Shown here piece after piece: positions 51,090 through 60,505 of a stretch of 64,000 nt of DNA. This DNA is from Agromyces soli (GTDB taxonomy: Bacteria; Actinomycetota; Actinomycetes; Actinomycetales; Microbacteriaceae). The DNA lies in NCBI RefSeq assembly GCF_022811605.1, contig NZ_CP094533.1, positions 992,001 through 1,056,000 on the forward strand, written 5' to 3'. The notes beneath the pieces were generated by a model. The model was not told the DNA's origin. It searched no databases and saw only the letters and a list, made by a program, of their open reading frames with translations. Numbering within the stretch: position 1 is the first letter of the stretch; the number at the start of each line of letters is the position of its first letter. The position numbers and the translations under genes were made by a program.

Positions 51090-52145
51090 ATGACCGCACG
51101 ACGACGCCTCCGCCGCCCAGCCCTCGCCATCGCCGCGCTCGCGATCGGCACCGCCGGGGCGCTGGTCCTCGCCGGCTGCTCGACCGGGGGAGCGGCGGCC
51201 GACGGCGGCGGCGTCTCGATCGTCGCGACGACCACGCAGGTGGGCGACTTCACCCGCGAGCTCGTGGGCGACGAGGCGAAGGTCACCCAGCTCCTCGGCC
51301 CGGGGCAGAGCGCGCACGGCTTCGACCCCTCGGCGGCGCAGCTCGCCGCCATCGCGAACGCCGACGCGCTCGTGGTGAACGGGGCCGGCCTCGAGGGCTG
51401 GGTCGACGACGCGGTCGCCGCCTCCGGGTTCGACGGCATCCTCATCGACGCGAGCACCGGCATCGAGCTCTTCGGCACGCACGACCACGATCACGGCGAC
51501 GAGTCGGACGACGAGCACGCCGATCACGATCACGAGGCCGAAGCCGACCACGACGGTCACGATCACAGCGGCGGCAATCCGCACATCTGGACCGATCCCG
51601 AGCTCGCCGAGCAGATGGTCGGGAACATCGCCGACGGCCTCACCGAGGTGCCCGGCCTCGACGCCGCGACGATCGACGCCAACGCGTCGGCGTACACCGC
51701 GAAGCTCGACGCGCTCGACGAATGGATCGAGCAGAACGTCTCGCAGGTGCCGGTCGCCGACCGGCTGCTCGTCACCAACCACGACGCCTTCACGTACTTC
51801 GTCGAGGCGTACGACCTCACCTTCGTCGGCAGCGTCATCCCGAGCTTCGACGACAACGCCGAGCCCTCGGCCGCCGAGATCGACGAGCTCGTGAAGAAGA
51901 TCCGCGAGACCGGGGTCGAGGCCGTCTTCTCGGAGGGTTCCATCTCGCCGAAGGCCGCGGAGACGATCGCCACGGAGGCGGGGGTCGCCGTGTACTCCGG
52001 CGAGAACGCGCTCTACGGCGACGCCCTCGGCGCCGAGGGCACGGATGGCGCCACCTATCTCGGCAGCCAGGAGCACAACGTGCGGCTGATCCTGGAGTCG
52101 TGGGGCGTCGTGCCGACCGAGCTCCCCGCCGTGCTGCAAAAATGA
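51090..52145 (+). CDS. znuA: Zinc ABC transporter substrate-binding lipoprotein (ZnuA-like)
   Basis: This 351-residue lipoprotein has an Arg-rich signal peptide and lipobox LAGC (Cys30). The mature part belongs to the cluster A-I metal-binding proteins: FTRELVGDEAKVTQLLGPGQSAHGFDPSAAQL with a metal His, a His/Asp/Glu-rich loop (about residues 131-168) typical of zinc rather than manganese proteins, NPHIWTDPELAEQM, LVTNHDAFTYFVEAY and VFSEGSISPKAAETIA. It captures zinc outside the cell. The gene is first in the operon under the Zur-box promoter and overlaps znuC (ATGA). Confidence 0.93.
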   Translation: MTARRRLRRPALAIAALAIGTAGALVLAGCSTGGAAADGGGVSIVATTTQVGDFTRELVGDEAKVTQLLGPGQSAHGFDPSAAQLAAIANADALVVNGAGLEGWVDDAVAASGFDGILIDASTGIELFGTHDHDHGDESDDEHADHDHEAEADHDGHDHSGGNPHIWTDPELAEQMVGNIADGLTEVPGLDAATIDANASAYTAKLDALDEWIEQNVSQVPVADRLLVTNHDAFTYFVEAYDLTFVGSVIPSFDDNAEPSAAEIDELVKKIRETGVEAVFSEGSISPKAAETIATEAGVAVYSGENALYGDALGAEGTDGATYLGSQEHNVRLILESWGVVPTELPAVLQK

Positions 52146-52912
52146 CGAGCATGACCGATCCCGTCCTGGAGCTGCGGGGGGCCGCGTTCACGCACCCCGG
52201 CGGCTCCGGCGTCGCGGGGCTCGACTTCGCGATCGCCCCGGGGGAGGCGGTCGCGCTCGTCGGTCCGAACGGCGCCGGCAAGTCGACCCTGCTGAAGGGG
52301 CTGCTCGGCCAGGTGCCGAAGACCGCCGGCCGGGTGCGCATCGCCGGAAGCGAACATGCCGCGAACGGCATGATCGGATTCCTGCCGCAGACCGCCGAGC
52401 TCGATCCGGAGTTCCCGATCACGCTCGAACAGGTCGTCATGCAGGGCCGATACCGCCGGCTCGGGCTGTTCCGCTGGCCCGGTCGCGCCGATCGAGAGGC
52501 GGTCCGCCGCGCGATCGAGTCCGTCGGGCTCGCTCCGCTCGCGAAGCGGCGCTACGGCGAGCTCTCGGGCGGCCAGCGCCAGCGCGGCCTGCTCGCTCGC
52601 GCGCTCGCCTCGGAGCCGGTGCTGCTGCTGCTCGACGAGCCGTTCAACGGGCTCGATCAGCCGAACCGCGACGCGCTGATCGACACGCTGCGGCGGCTCA
52701 AGACCGAGCGGGTCGCGGTGCTCGTCTCCACGCACGACCTCGAACTCGCCCGCCAGGTCTGCGATGCGGTGCTCTTCGTGAACCGCGAGCAGCTGGCCTA
52801 CGGGCCGGTCGACGAGGTGCTCACGCTCGACAACGTGCAGGAGTGCTTCGAGGGCGTCGAGGTCGAGGTGGACGAGCACACGCTGGTCGTGCCGGGGCAC
52901 GAGGGGCATTGA
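52142..52912 (+). CDS. znuC: Zinc ABC transporter ATP-binding protein (ZnuC-like)
   Basis: This 256-residue ATPase has Walker [16 protein letters not shown] near residue 41, [27 protein letters not shown], the signature [16 protein letters not shown], Walker [14 protein letters not shown] and the H-loop [10 protein letters not shown]. The ATG overlaps the znuA stop; a second ATG four codons on is an alternative. It drives zinc import through the permease pair encoded next. Confidence 0.93.
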   Translation: MTSMTDPVLELRGAAFTHPGGSGVAGLDFAIAPGEAVALVGPNGAGKSTLLKGLLGQVPKTAGRVRIAGSEHAANGMIGFLPQTAELDPEFPITLEQVVMQGRYRRLGLFRWPGRADREAVRRAIESVGLAPLAKRRYGELSGGQRQRGLLARALASEPVLLLLDEPFNGLDQPNRDALIDTLRRLKTERVAVLVSTHDLELARQVCDAVLFVNREQLAYGPVDEVLTLDNVQECFEGVEVEVDEHTLVVPGHEGH

Positions 52913-52985
52913 TGCCGCAGTCCGCATATATCCGTGCGCGCTGCACAGCGGGCCGGCGAGCAGCGCCGGCGGGGGAGCGGAGCGG

Positions 52986-53909
52986 ATGACCCTCGGCGAC
53001 GCCCTCTTCGGCGCGTTCGCCCTGCCGTTCATGGGCCGCGCCCTCTTCGTCATGCTCGTGCTCGCGATCGTCGCGGGCGTGATCGGCGTGCTCGTGAACC
53101 TCCGCGGGCTCGAGTTCATCACCGACGGGCTGACGCACGCGGTCTTCCCCGGGCTCGCGATCGGGCTCGCCCTCGGCGGCACGGCCGGACTCATCCCCGG
53201 TGCCGCCGTCGCGGCGCTCGCCGCCGCCCTCGTGCTCACGTGGCTCGACCGCGCCGGCATCACCTCCGATGCGGCGATCGCGATCGTGCTCACGGCGACC
53301 TTCAGCATCGGCGTGATCGTGGTCTCCCGCAGCGACGACTACGCGGGCGAACTCGAGGCGCTGCTCTTCGGCCGGGTGCTGACCGTGCCGCCCGAGCAGC
53401 TCGTGCCGCTCGTCGGCGTCTCGCTGCTCGCGCTGCTCGCGATCGGCGTGACGATGAAGCAGCAGTTGCTGCGGGCCTTCGACCCGGCCGGCAGCCGCGC
53501 GATGGGCGACTCGGCGCTGGGTCTCGACCTGGTGCTGAACGCCGCCGTCGCCCTCGTCGTCGTCGCGGCCTCGGCCACCATCGGCTCGCTCCTGGTGCTC
53601 GCGCTGCTCATCGTGCCCGGGGCCGTCGCCCGGCTCGTGACGGTGCGGCTGTGGTGGCTGTTCCCCATCGCCGCGGCCTTCGCGGCGGTCGCCGCGTGGC
53701 TCGGTCTCGCGGCGAACTACGCGGTCTCGCTGGGCGCCGGGGTCGACCTTCCGGCCGGCTCGACGATCGTCGCGGTCTTCGTGCTCGGCTACGGGCTCGT
53801 GCTCGCGATCGCGCTGCTCGCCGGGCGCCTCGCGCGGCGTCGGCGCACGGAGCGCACGGACCGCGCGGCGACCACGGTGACCACGGCGACTGCGGGGGAG
53901 GCGGCCTGA
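52986..53909 (+). CDS. znuB: Zinc/manganese ABC transporter permease (ZnuB-like), first copy
   Basis: This 307-residue permease of the ABC-3 family has about eight helices: [51 protein letters not shown] at the start, then [21 protein letters not shown] and [24 protein letters not shown] near residue 210. A Thr/Ala-rich tail follows. GGGGGAGCGGAGCGG precedes the ATG. Its stop shares TGATG with the next gene, a second and different permease, so the membrane part of the importer may be a heterodimer. Confidence 0.9.
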   Translation: MTLGDALFGAFALPFMGRALFVMLVLAIVAGVIGVLVNLRGLEFITDGLTHAVFPGLAIGLALGGTAGLIPGAAVAALAAALVLTWLDRAGITSDAAIAIVLTATFSIGVIVVSRSDDYAGELEALLFGRVLTVPPEQLVPLVGVSLLALLAIGVTMKQQLLRAFDPAGSRAMGDSALGLDLVLNAAVALVVVAASATIGSLLVLALLIVPGAVARLVTVRLWWLFPIAAAFAAVAAWLGLAANYAVSLGAGVDLPAGSTIVAVFVLGYGLVLAIALLAGRLARRRRTERTDRAATTVTTATAGEAA

Positions 53910-54748
53910 TGGGGTACTTCGAACGCGCCCTCCTCGCGGCCGTCGTGATCGGCGCCGGGGCGGGCTTCGTCGGCGCCCTGGTCGTGCTGCGCCGCCGCAC
54001 GTTCTTCGCGCAGGCGCTCACCCACGCGACCTACCCGGGCGCGGTCGCGGCGGCGGCCCTCGGCGTCAGCGTGCCGCTCGGCGCGGCGGTCGCCTCGGTC
54101 GTGATCGTCGCCGTGATGGCGGGGATCGCCCGGGTGCGCCGGCAGGGCGCCCAGGTCGCCGCGGGCGTCGTGCTGACCGCCGGCTTCGCGGCGGGCGCCC
54201 TGCTGCAGGCGAGCCTGCCCGGCATGCCGGTGCACGCCGAATCGTTCCTGGTCGGCTCGATCCTCACCGTGACCGACGGCGACATCCTGCTGGCCGGCGC
54301 CGTCGCGGTCGCCGCGGTCGTGCTCGTCGCGGCCTTCGGCACGCGGATCTTCTTCTCGACCTTCGACCCATCGGGATTCCGGGCGGCCGGCTTCCGCGAG
54401 TGGCCCGTCGAGCTCCTGGTGCTCGCGCTCATCGCGGCCTCCGTGGTCTCCTCGTTGCCGGCCGTGGGGGCCATCCTCGCGATCGCGCTCATCGCCGCCC
54501 CGGCGGCCGCGGCACGGCTGGTCGTGTCGAGCTATCGCGGCGTGCTGTTCGTCGCGCCCGTGATCGGCGCGGCATCCGGCATCATCGGCGTGCTCGTCTC
54601 GCGCGCCTTCGCGATCGCGGCCGGGCCCGCGATCGCGCTCGCCGCCACGGCGTTCTTCGCCGTCGCCTTGGGCGTTTCCAAGCTTCGACGGCTACCGTGG
54701 AGGGAGCAGATCCCGGTCGAGACGGCAGAGGACGCACGCATCGCATGA
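53909..54748 (+). CDS. Zinc/manganese ABC transporter permease, second copy
   Basis: This 279-residue ABC-3 family permease starts [52 protein letters not shown] and has about eight helices, with SLPAVGAILAIALIAAPAAAARLV near residue 185 as the conserved loop. It is shorter than its partner and clearly not a recent copy of it. Many zinc importers use a homodimer, so a heterodimer is notable. GGGGGAGG precedes the ATG, and its stop overlaps the zur start (ATGA). Confidence 0.9.
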   Translation: MGYFERALLAAVVIGAGAGFVGALVVLRRRTFFAQALTHATYPGAVAAAALGVSVPLGAAVASVVIVAVMAGIARVRRQGAQVAAGVVLTAGFAAGALLQASLPGMPVHAESFLVGSILTVTDGDILLAGAVAVAAVVLVAAFGTRIFFSTFDPSGFRAAGFREWPVELLVLALIAASVVSSLPAVGAILAIALIAAPAAAARLVVSSYRGVLFVAPVIGAASGIIGVLVSRAFAIAAGPAIALAATAFFAVALGVSKLRRLPWREQIPVETAEDARIA

Positions 54749-55143
54749 AACGCAACACCTGGCAGCGCGAAGCCGTTCGCGAGGCCCTCGACGACACCGA
54801 GGGCTTCATCAGCGCACAGGCCCTGCACTCGGCGCTGCACGCCAACGGCTCGCCAATCGGATTGGCGACGGTCTACCGTGCGCTCGGCGACCTCGCCTCG
54901 AGCGGTGAGGCCGACTCCCTGCAGTCCCCGGAGGGCGAGGCGCTCTACCGCGCGTGCTCGACCACGGGCCATCACCACCACCTGATCTGCCGGAACTGCG
55001 GCCTCACGGTGGAGATCGCGGCCGACGAGGTCGAGGCCTGGGCCAAGGGCGTCGCGGCCGAGCACGGCTTCACCCAGGCGGCCCACGTGGTCGACGTCTT
55101 CGGCCTCTGCGCGAACTGCACCAAGCTCGCCGCCGCCGGCTGA
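54745..55143 (+). CDS. zur: Zinc uptake regulator Zur (Fur family)
   Basis: This 132-residue Fur-family repressor has the winged-helix N-terminus (MKRNTWQREAVREALDDTEGFISAQALHSALHANGSPIGLATVYRALGDL) and the metal-binding C-terminus: HHHH at 76-79, structural CxxC pairs at Cys82/Cys85 and Cys122/Cys125. The HHHHLICRNCGLTVEI form and the zinc importer in the same operon support Zur, not Fur. With zinc bound it should repress its own operon through the box at 51055-51069. The start overlaps the permease stop (ATGA). Confidence 0.93.
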   Translation: MKRNTWQREAVREALDDTEGFISAQALHSALHANGSPIGLATVYRALGDLASSGEADSLQSPEGEALYRACSTTGHHHHLICRNCGLTVEIAADEVEAWAKGVAAEHGFTQAAHVVDVFGLCANCTKLAAAG

Positions 55144-55177
55144 ACTGCCAGAGAAGCCCAGATCAGGGCGTATTTCC

Positions 55178-55218
55178 AACCGTTCGGTTTGAGTTCTGCT
55201 CCCGAAGGTGGATAGCGT
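55178..55218 (+). promoter_or_regulatory. Promoter and palindrome before the betaine transporter operon
   Basis: TTGAGT (55189-55194) and TAGCGT (55213-55218) lie 18 bases apart. AACCGTTCGGTT (55178-55189) is a perfect 12-bp palindrome that touches the -35 box. The remaining 230 bases to proV hold no clear feature except ggatccCGGAT-type short repeats and no convincing coding frame. Confidence 0.5.
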
Positions 55219-55453
55219 GGACGAGGTCTTCATGACCGTTTGAACCCAGTCCGCGGCCCCGCGGCACCGTGGTGCCAGGGGACGTATGGTGGGGGCGTGG
55301 TGCCCGGTCCCGATGGCCGGTCGCGCTGGATCCCCGGATCGCTGGACCGCGTATCGCGCTCCGCTCCCGGATCCCGGATCGCCCTGACCCGGCCGTGACT
55401 CGTGCGCGTCAGCACACAGCACCCTCCGCCGGCGCGCCAGGAGCACCCCGTCT

Positions 55454-56944
55454 ATGCCCGTGCGCCCGAAGCAGCCCGAACCCAGCACCCGACCCGACCC
55501 CGGCACCGAGCCCCCGACGTCCCGGCCCGAGCAGCACCCGGACCCGCTCGCGCTCCGCCCCGTCGCCACCGAGACGCCCGCCATCGAGGTCGCCGGCCTC
55601 ACCAAGTTCTTCGGCCGCCGTCCCGGCGAGGCCCTCGAGCGCTTGCGCCGCGGCGCGAGCCGCGAGGAGCTCGCCGGACTCGGCACCGCCGCCGTCATCG
55701 ACGCCGACTTCCAGGTCGCGCAGGGCGAGATCTTCGTCGTCATGGGCCTCTCCGGCTCCGGAAAGTCGACGCTCATCCGGATGCTGAACGGCCTGCTGCC
55801 CGCGACCGCCGGCACCGTCTCCGTGATGGGGGAGCGGATCACCGGCATCGCGCCGAAGCGGCTCCGCGAGGTGCGCCGCCGGCACGTGTCGATGGTGTTC
55901 CAGCACTTCGCCCTGCTGCCGCACCGGAACGTGCGCGACAACGCCGCCTACGGCCTCGAGATCCAGGGCGTCGCTCCGGCGGAGCGTCGCGAGCGGGCCG
56001 AACGGATCCTCGAACGCGTCGGCCTCGGCGGCTGGGGCGACAAGCTCCCGTCCGAGCTCTCCGGCGGCATGCAGCAGCGCGTCGGGCTCGCCCGCGCGCT
56101 CGCCGCGGACACCGACATCCTGCTGATGGACGAGGCGTTCAGCGCCCTCGACCCGCTGATCCGCCGCGAGATGCAGGAGCAGCTCATCGAGCTGCAGCAG
56201 GAGCTCGGCAAGACGATCGTGTTCATCACGCACGACCTCAACGAGGCGATGTTCCTCGGCGACCGCATCGCGGTCATGCGCGACGGCCGCATCGTGCAGC
56301 TCGGCACGGCCGAGGAGATCCTCACCGACCCCGCCGACGACTACGTCGCCCAGTTCGTGCAGGACGTCGACCGGGCCCGCGTGCTCACCGCCGCGAACGT
56401 GATGGAACCCCCGCGCGCGGTCGTGTCGGCCTCGGCCGGCCCGCGCGGCGCGCTGCGCACCATGCGCGACCTGCAGACCTCGATGGCCTTCGTCGTCACC
56501 GGCGGGCGCCGGCTCCGCGGCGTCATCCGAGACCGCGACGCGCTCCGGCTCGTGCAGCGCGGCGACCGCTCGCTCGAGAGCGCGATCCGCGACGACCACC
56601 CCATCGTGCACCCCGACGAGCACCTCAGCGAACTCCTCGAGACCTCGGTGGAGAGCCCCCTGCCGCTCGCCGTGGTCGACGACGCCGGGCGTCTGCTCGG
56701 CGCCGTCCCGCGGGTGACCCTGCTCGCCGCGCTCGGCAACGTCCCAGCCGTGACCGGCGAGCTCGAGATCGTCGAGCCGCCCGCGACCGTGCCGGTCGAC
56801 GTCGTGACCGCGACGCTCCGCGAGACCGCGGGCGCGGCGCACGAGGACGTCGAGCCGCCGGTGAGCGAGGCGGAGCCCACCGCGGATGCCGCGCCGGAGC
56901 TCGCCCGGCCGGTCGCCGCCGCGACGGAGGGGGGTGCGCGATGA
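55454..56944 (+). CDS. proV: Glycine betaine/proline ABC transporter ATP-binding protein
   Basis: This 496-residue ATPase of the ProV/OpuAA type has an unusual Pro-rich N-terminus of about 40 residues, the family lead-in GLTKFFGRRPGEALERLRRGASREEL, Walker A GLSGSGKSTLIRML near residue 100, the signature ELSGGMQQRVGLARAL, Walker B DILLMDEAFSALDPLIRREM and a C-terminal pair of CBS domains (about 320-430: AFVVTGGRRLRGVIRDRDAL). CBS domains in this family sense ionic strength and gate osmoprotectant uptake. The stop shares ATGA with the permease. Confidence 0.93.
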   Translation: MPVRPKQPEPSTRPDPGTEPPTSRPEQHPDPLALRPVATETPAIEVAGLTKFFGRRPGEALERLRRGASREELAGLGTAAVIDADFQVAQGEIFVVMGLSGSGKSTLIRMLNGLLPATAGTVSVMGERITGIAPKRLREVRRRHVSMVFQHFALLPHRNVRDNAAYGLEIQGVAPAERRERAERILERVGLGGWGDKLPSELSGGMQQRVGLARALAADTDILLMDEAFSALDPLIRREMQEQLIELQQELGKTIVFITHDLNEAMFLGDRIAVMRDGRIVQLGTAEEILTDPADDYVAQFVQDVDRARVLTAANVMEPPRAVVSASAGPRGALRTMRDLQTSMAFVVTGGRRLRGVIRDRDALRLVQRGDRSLESAIRDDHPIVHPDEHLSELLETSVESPLPLAVVDDAGRLLGAVPRVTLLAALGNVPAVTGELEIVEPPATVPVDVVTATLRETAGAAHEDVEPPVSEAEPTADAAPELARPVAAATEGGAR

Positions 56945-57897
56945 ACGGCTTCCGCCTGCCCCTCGGCGAGTGGATCGAAGCGATCTTCCGCACCGTCACC
57001 GACGTCGCCGGAGGCTTCTTCTCCGCGCTCCGCACGATCTTCCTCGGCGCCTACGACGCGGTGGACTGGCTCTTCTCGGCGCCCCCGTTCTGGGCCGTGA
57101 TCATCGCGATCGCGGCGCTCGCGTGGTGGGCGCGCGGCTGGAAGCTCGGCGTCGGCACGGCCGTGGGCCTCGTCGTCGTCCTGGGCGTCGACCAGTGGGA
57201 CAACGCCATGGACTCGCTCGCCCTCGTGCTCGTCGCGAGCGCCATCGCGATCGCGGTCGCCGTGCCGCTCGGCATCCTGGCGGCGCGGAACGACGTCGCG
57301 TCCCGCATCATCCGGCCGATCCTCGACTTCATGCAGACGATGCCCGCGATGGTCTACCTGATCCCGGCGCTCGTGCTCTTCCGCGTCGGCGTCGTGCCCG
57401 GCATCGTCGCGACGATCGTGTTCGCGATGGCCCCCGGCGTGCGGCTCACCGAGCTCGGCATCCGCGGCGTCGACCGCGAGGTGGTCGAGGCGGGGCAGGC
57501 CTTCGGGTCCTCCCCGGGCCGCATCCTGCGGCAGATCCAGCTGCCGCTCGCGATGCCGTCGATCATGGCCGGCGTGAACCAGGTCATCATGCTCTCGCTG
57601 TCGATGGTCGTCATCGCCGGCATGGTCGGCGCGGGCGGTCTCGGCGGGCAGGTGGTCTCGAGCCTCACCCGGCTCGACGTCGGCCTCGGCTTCGAGGCCG
57701 GGCTCTCCGTCGTCATCCTCGCCGTCATCCTGGACCGCATCACCGGTGCGTTCGGCGGCGGCTTCCGCGGCAAGGCCGGCAAGGCCAAGGCCAAGGCGAC
57801 GGCGAAGGCCCAGGCGGCGACGCCGCAGGACGCCGGCGCCGCGGCCGAGCCCGGCTCGGAGTCCCAGCCGCCGCGCGTGCCCGCCACGACCGCCTGA
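56941..57897 (+). CDS. proW: Glycine betaine/proline ABC transporter permease
   Basis: This 318-residue permease has a start LPLGEWIEAIFRTVTDVAGGFFSALRTIF typical of ProW/OpuAB, six or seven helices, and the EAA loop GIRGVDREVVEAGQAFGSSPGRILRQIQLPLAMP near residue 180. LDFMQTMPAMVYLIPALVLFRVG is the conserved family stretch. The Lys/Ala-rich tail (GKAGKAKAKATAKAQ) is unusual and carries positive charge that may touch membrane lipids. The ATG overlaps the proV stop. Confidence 0.93.
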   Translation: MNGFRLPLGEWIEAIFRTVTDVAGGFFSALRTIFLGAYDAVDWLFSAPPFWAVIIAIAALAWWARGWKLGVGTAVGLVVVLGVDQWDNAMDSLALVLVASAIAIAVAVPLGILAARNDVASRIIRPILDFMQTMPAMVYLIPALVLFRVGVVPGIVATIVFAMAPGVRLTELGIRGVDREVVEAGQAFGSSPGRILRQIQLPLAMPSIMAGVNQVIMLSLSMVVIAGMVGAGGLGGQVVSSLTRLDVGLGFEAGLSVVILAVILDRITGAFGGGFRGKAGKAKAKATAKAQAATPQDAGAAAEPGSESQPPRVPATTA

Positions 57898-58018
57898 GCG
57901 GCGCCATGACTCGCGGACGTCGGCGCTCCGTCGTCGGCGCCCGTCGATCCCGCGCGGCGCCCCCGCGCGGAACATCCCCAACACCCGCGACACAGCACGC
58001 GGGAGGAAAGGAAGCACC

Positions 58019-58909
58019 ATGAAGAAGCGACACCTCACCTCGGCCCTCGCCATCGGCGCGGCCGCGACGATCGCCCTCGCCGGCTGCGCGGGCGACGGCG
58101 GGGGCAGCGGCGACGCCGCCTCCGACAAGCAGCTCACGATCGCCGTGTTCAACGGCTGGGACGAGGGCATCGCCGCGTCCGAGCTCTGGAAGGCGGTCCT
58201 GACCGAGCAGGGCTACGACGTCACTCTCGAGTACGCCGACGTCGCCCCGGTCTTCTCCGGACTCTCCACCGGCGACTACGACCTCACCCTCGACGTCTGG
58301 CTGCCGCAGACCCACGCGAGCTACCTCGAGCAGTTCGGCTCCGACATCACCGACCTCGGCGCGTGGAACGAGCAGGCCTCGCTCACGGTCGCGGTGAACG
58401 AGGACGCGCCGATCGACTCGCTCGCCGACCTCGCGAAGCACGCCGACGAGTTCGACAACCGCATCGTCGGCATCGAGCCCGGCGCCGGCCTCACCGAGGC
58501 GGTGCAGAACGAGACGATCCCGACGTACGGCCTCGACGGGATGGAGTTCGTCACCTCCTCGACGCCCGCCATGCTCTCCGAGCTGACCGCGGCGACCGAC
58601 GCCGGCGAGAACATCGTCGTCACGCTCTGGCGCCCGCACTGGGCCTACGACGCCTTCCCGCTGAAGGACCTGAAGGACCCCGAGGGCACGCTCGGCACCG
58701 CCGAGGGCATCCACGCGTTCGGCAGCGGCAGCTTCGCCGACGACCACCCCGAGGTCGCGGAGTGGCTGTCGAACTTCCAGATGGACAGCGATCTGCTGTA
58801 CTCGCTCGAGAACGCCATGTTCAACGAGCACACCGGTGACGACTACGATCAGGTCGTCGCCGACTGGATCGCCGACAACCAGGAGTGGGTCGACGGCCTG
58901 ACGAAGTAA
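58019..58909 (+). CDS. proX: Glycine betaine-binding lipoprotein
   Basis: This 296-residue lipoprotein has a KK-type signal peptide with lipobox LAGC (Cys23) and an OpuAC fold: LTIAVFNGWDEGIAASELWKAVLTEQGYDVTLEY, DYDLTLDVWLPQTHASYLEQF, VGIEPGAGLTEAVQNETIP and LWRPHWAYDAFPLKDLKDPEG. The Trp residues in NGWDE, DVWLP and WRPHWAY are placed for the aromatic cage that binds quaternary amines. AGGAAAGGA precedes the ATG. A strong terminator follows. Confidence 0.93.
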   Translation: MKKRHLTSALAIGAAATIALAGCAGDGGGSGDAASDKQLTIAVFNGWDEGIAASELWKAVLTEQGYDVTLEYADVAPVFSGLSTGDYDLTLDVWLPQTHASYLEQFGSDITDLGAWNEQASLTVAVNEDAPIDSLADLAKHADEFDNRIVGIEPGAGLTEAVQNETIPTYGLDGMEFVTSSTPAMLSELTAATDAGENIVVTLWRPHWAYDAFPLKDLKDPEGTLGTAEGIHAFGSGSFADDHPEVAEWLSNFQMDSDLLYSLENAMFNEHTGDDYDQVVADWIADNQEWVDGLTK

Positions 58910-58940
58910 CCCCACGCGCGCACCGCGGGTGCGCATTGAC

Positions 58941-58977
58941 GCGGATGCCGCGGGCCACTCCGGCCCGCGGCATCCGC
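58941..58977 (+). terminator. Terminator after the betaine transporter operon
   Basis: A perfect 16-bp inverted repeat (58941-58956 with 58962-58977) with a five-base loop starts 31 bases after the proX stop, followed by cgtcttcc. Confidence 0.85.
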
Positions 58978-59122
58978 CGTCTTCCGGCGGCCTCTGGACG
59001 CCGCCCGCGATCTTCCGTAGCATCCGACTCGGATGCAGGTTCGGGGGGACCCATCCGTCGCCGCCCGCGGCATCCGCGCCGGCACCGAACTCCGGTGCCG
59101 GATCTCGATGCTGGGGGGCCAC

Positions 59123-60496
59123 ATGTCCGAACGACTCGACTCCGATGAGACGCCGAACTTCTCGAGGCCGGGGGAGGCGACGGTCGCGGCGCGGCATCGT
59201 ATCCCGCAGGCGGAGTCTTTGCCTGATACGGCGTATCAGATCGTGCATGACGAGATCATGCTCGACGGCAACTCCCGGCTGAACCTCGCGACCTTCGTCG
59301 GTACGTGGATGGATGACGAGGCGAAGAAGCTGTACGAGGACTCGTTCGATAAGAACATGATCGACAAGGACGAGTACCCGCAGACCGCGGCGATCGAGGA
59401 CAACTGCTGGCGGATGCTCGCGAACCTCTGGAACGCGCCCGACGCCGCCACGGCGATCGGGACTTCGACGATCGGCTCGTCGGAGGCGTGCATGCTCGGC
59501 GGGCTGGCGTTCAAGCGGCGCTGGCAGCAGGCCAGGCGTGCGGCGGGGAAGGACACGAGCTCGCCGAACCTCGTCATGTCGAGCGCGGTGCAGGTGTGTT
59601 GGGAGAAGTTCTGCAACTACTTCGACGTCGAGCCGCGCTTCGTGCCGATCTCGGAGGAGCACAAGACGCTCGACGGCCACGGCCTCGAGCAGTACATCGA
59701 CGAGAACACCATCGGTGTGGTGGCGATCATGGGTGTGACGTATACGGGCATGTACGAGCCGGTGGATGAGATCGCGAAGGCGCTCGACGCGATCCAGGCG
59801 AAGACGGGTTTGGACATCCCGATCCATGTCGATGGGGCGTCGGGTGCGATGATCGCGCCGTTCCTGCAGCCGGACACGGTGTGGGATTTCCGTTTGGAGC
59901 GGGTGCACTCGATCAGTACTTCTGGGCACAAGTACGGGCTCGTCTATCCGGGTCTGGGTTGGGTGGTGTGGCGGGAGGCGCAGTGGCTGCCGGACGATCT
60001 TGTGTTCAAGGTGAGCTACCTCGGCGGTGAGATGCCGACGTTCGCGTTGAATTTCTCCCGGCCGGGTGCGCAGGTGCTGTTGCAGTATTACGCGTTCCTG
60101 CGGCTCGGTATCGATGGGTACACGGCGGTGCAGCAGGCCTCGCAGGATGTGGCGAAGTTCCTCTCGGCGGGGATCGCGAAGATCGGTGCGTTCGAGTTGT
60201 GGAACGATGGCAGCGACATCCCCGTCTTCGCGTGGCGGCTGAAGGCCGGGCACACGAAGAACTGGAACCTGTACCACCTGCAGGACCGGCTGCGGATGAA
60301 GGGCTGGCTGGTGCCGGCGTATCCGATGCCGGACGACCTCGCCGATCTCACGGTGCAGCGCATCGTGGTGCGCAACGGGCTCAGCATGGATCTCGCGGAG
60401 GATCTGCTCGAGGCGATCCAGACCGAGACCGCGTATCTCGACGCCCTCGAGTCGCCGATGCCGGTCGAGGGCCAGCATCCGGGGTTCCACCACTAG
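59123..60496 (+). CDS. gadB: Glutamate decarboxylase
   Basis: This 457-residue PLP enzyme converts glutamate to GABA and uses up a proton. It shows LPDTAYQIVHDEIMLDGNSRLNLATFVGTWM at the start, IGTSTIGSSEACMLGGLAFKRRW, PIHVDGASGAMIAPF, and the PLP lysine K270 in SISTSGHKYGLVYPGLGW; E. coli GadB is 466 residues. I chose ATG 59123; ATG 59108 is also possible. From about 59150 to 60500 many codons end in T or G (ttg, ggt, gat, gtg) where neighbours use C, which hints at transfer. The gadC-like gene follows after 9 bases. Confidence 0.95.
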   Translation: MSERLDSDETPNFSRPGEATVAARHRIPQAESLPDTAYQIVHDEIMLDGNSRLNLATFVGTWMDDEAKKLYEDSFDKNMIDKDEYPQTAAIEDNCWRMLANLWNAPDAATAIGTSTIGSSEACMLGGLAFKRRWQQARRAAGKDTSSPNLVMSSAVQVCWEKFCNYFDVEPRFVPISEEHKTLDGHGLEQYIDENTIGVVAIMGVTYTGMYEPVDEIAKALDAIQAKTGLDIPIHVDGASGAMIAPFLQPDTVWDFRLERVHSISTSGHKYGLVYPGLGWVVWREAQWLPDDLVFKVSYLGGEMPTFALNFSRPGAQVLLQYYAFLRLGIDGYTAVQQASQDVAKFLSAGIAKIGAFELWNDGSDIPVFAWRLKAGHTKNWNLYHLQDRLRMKGWLVPAYPMPDDLADLTVQRIVVRNGLSMDLAEDLLEAIQTETAYLDALESPMPVEGQHPGFHH

Positions 60497-60505
60497 GGGT
60501 GCGTG

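Noticed and set aside
55219..55453. Additional small gene in the zur-proV gap
   Set aside because: Frames are short, have no convincing ribosome-binding site and show the same low-complexity composition as shadow frames elsewhere.
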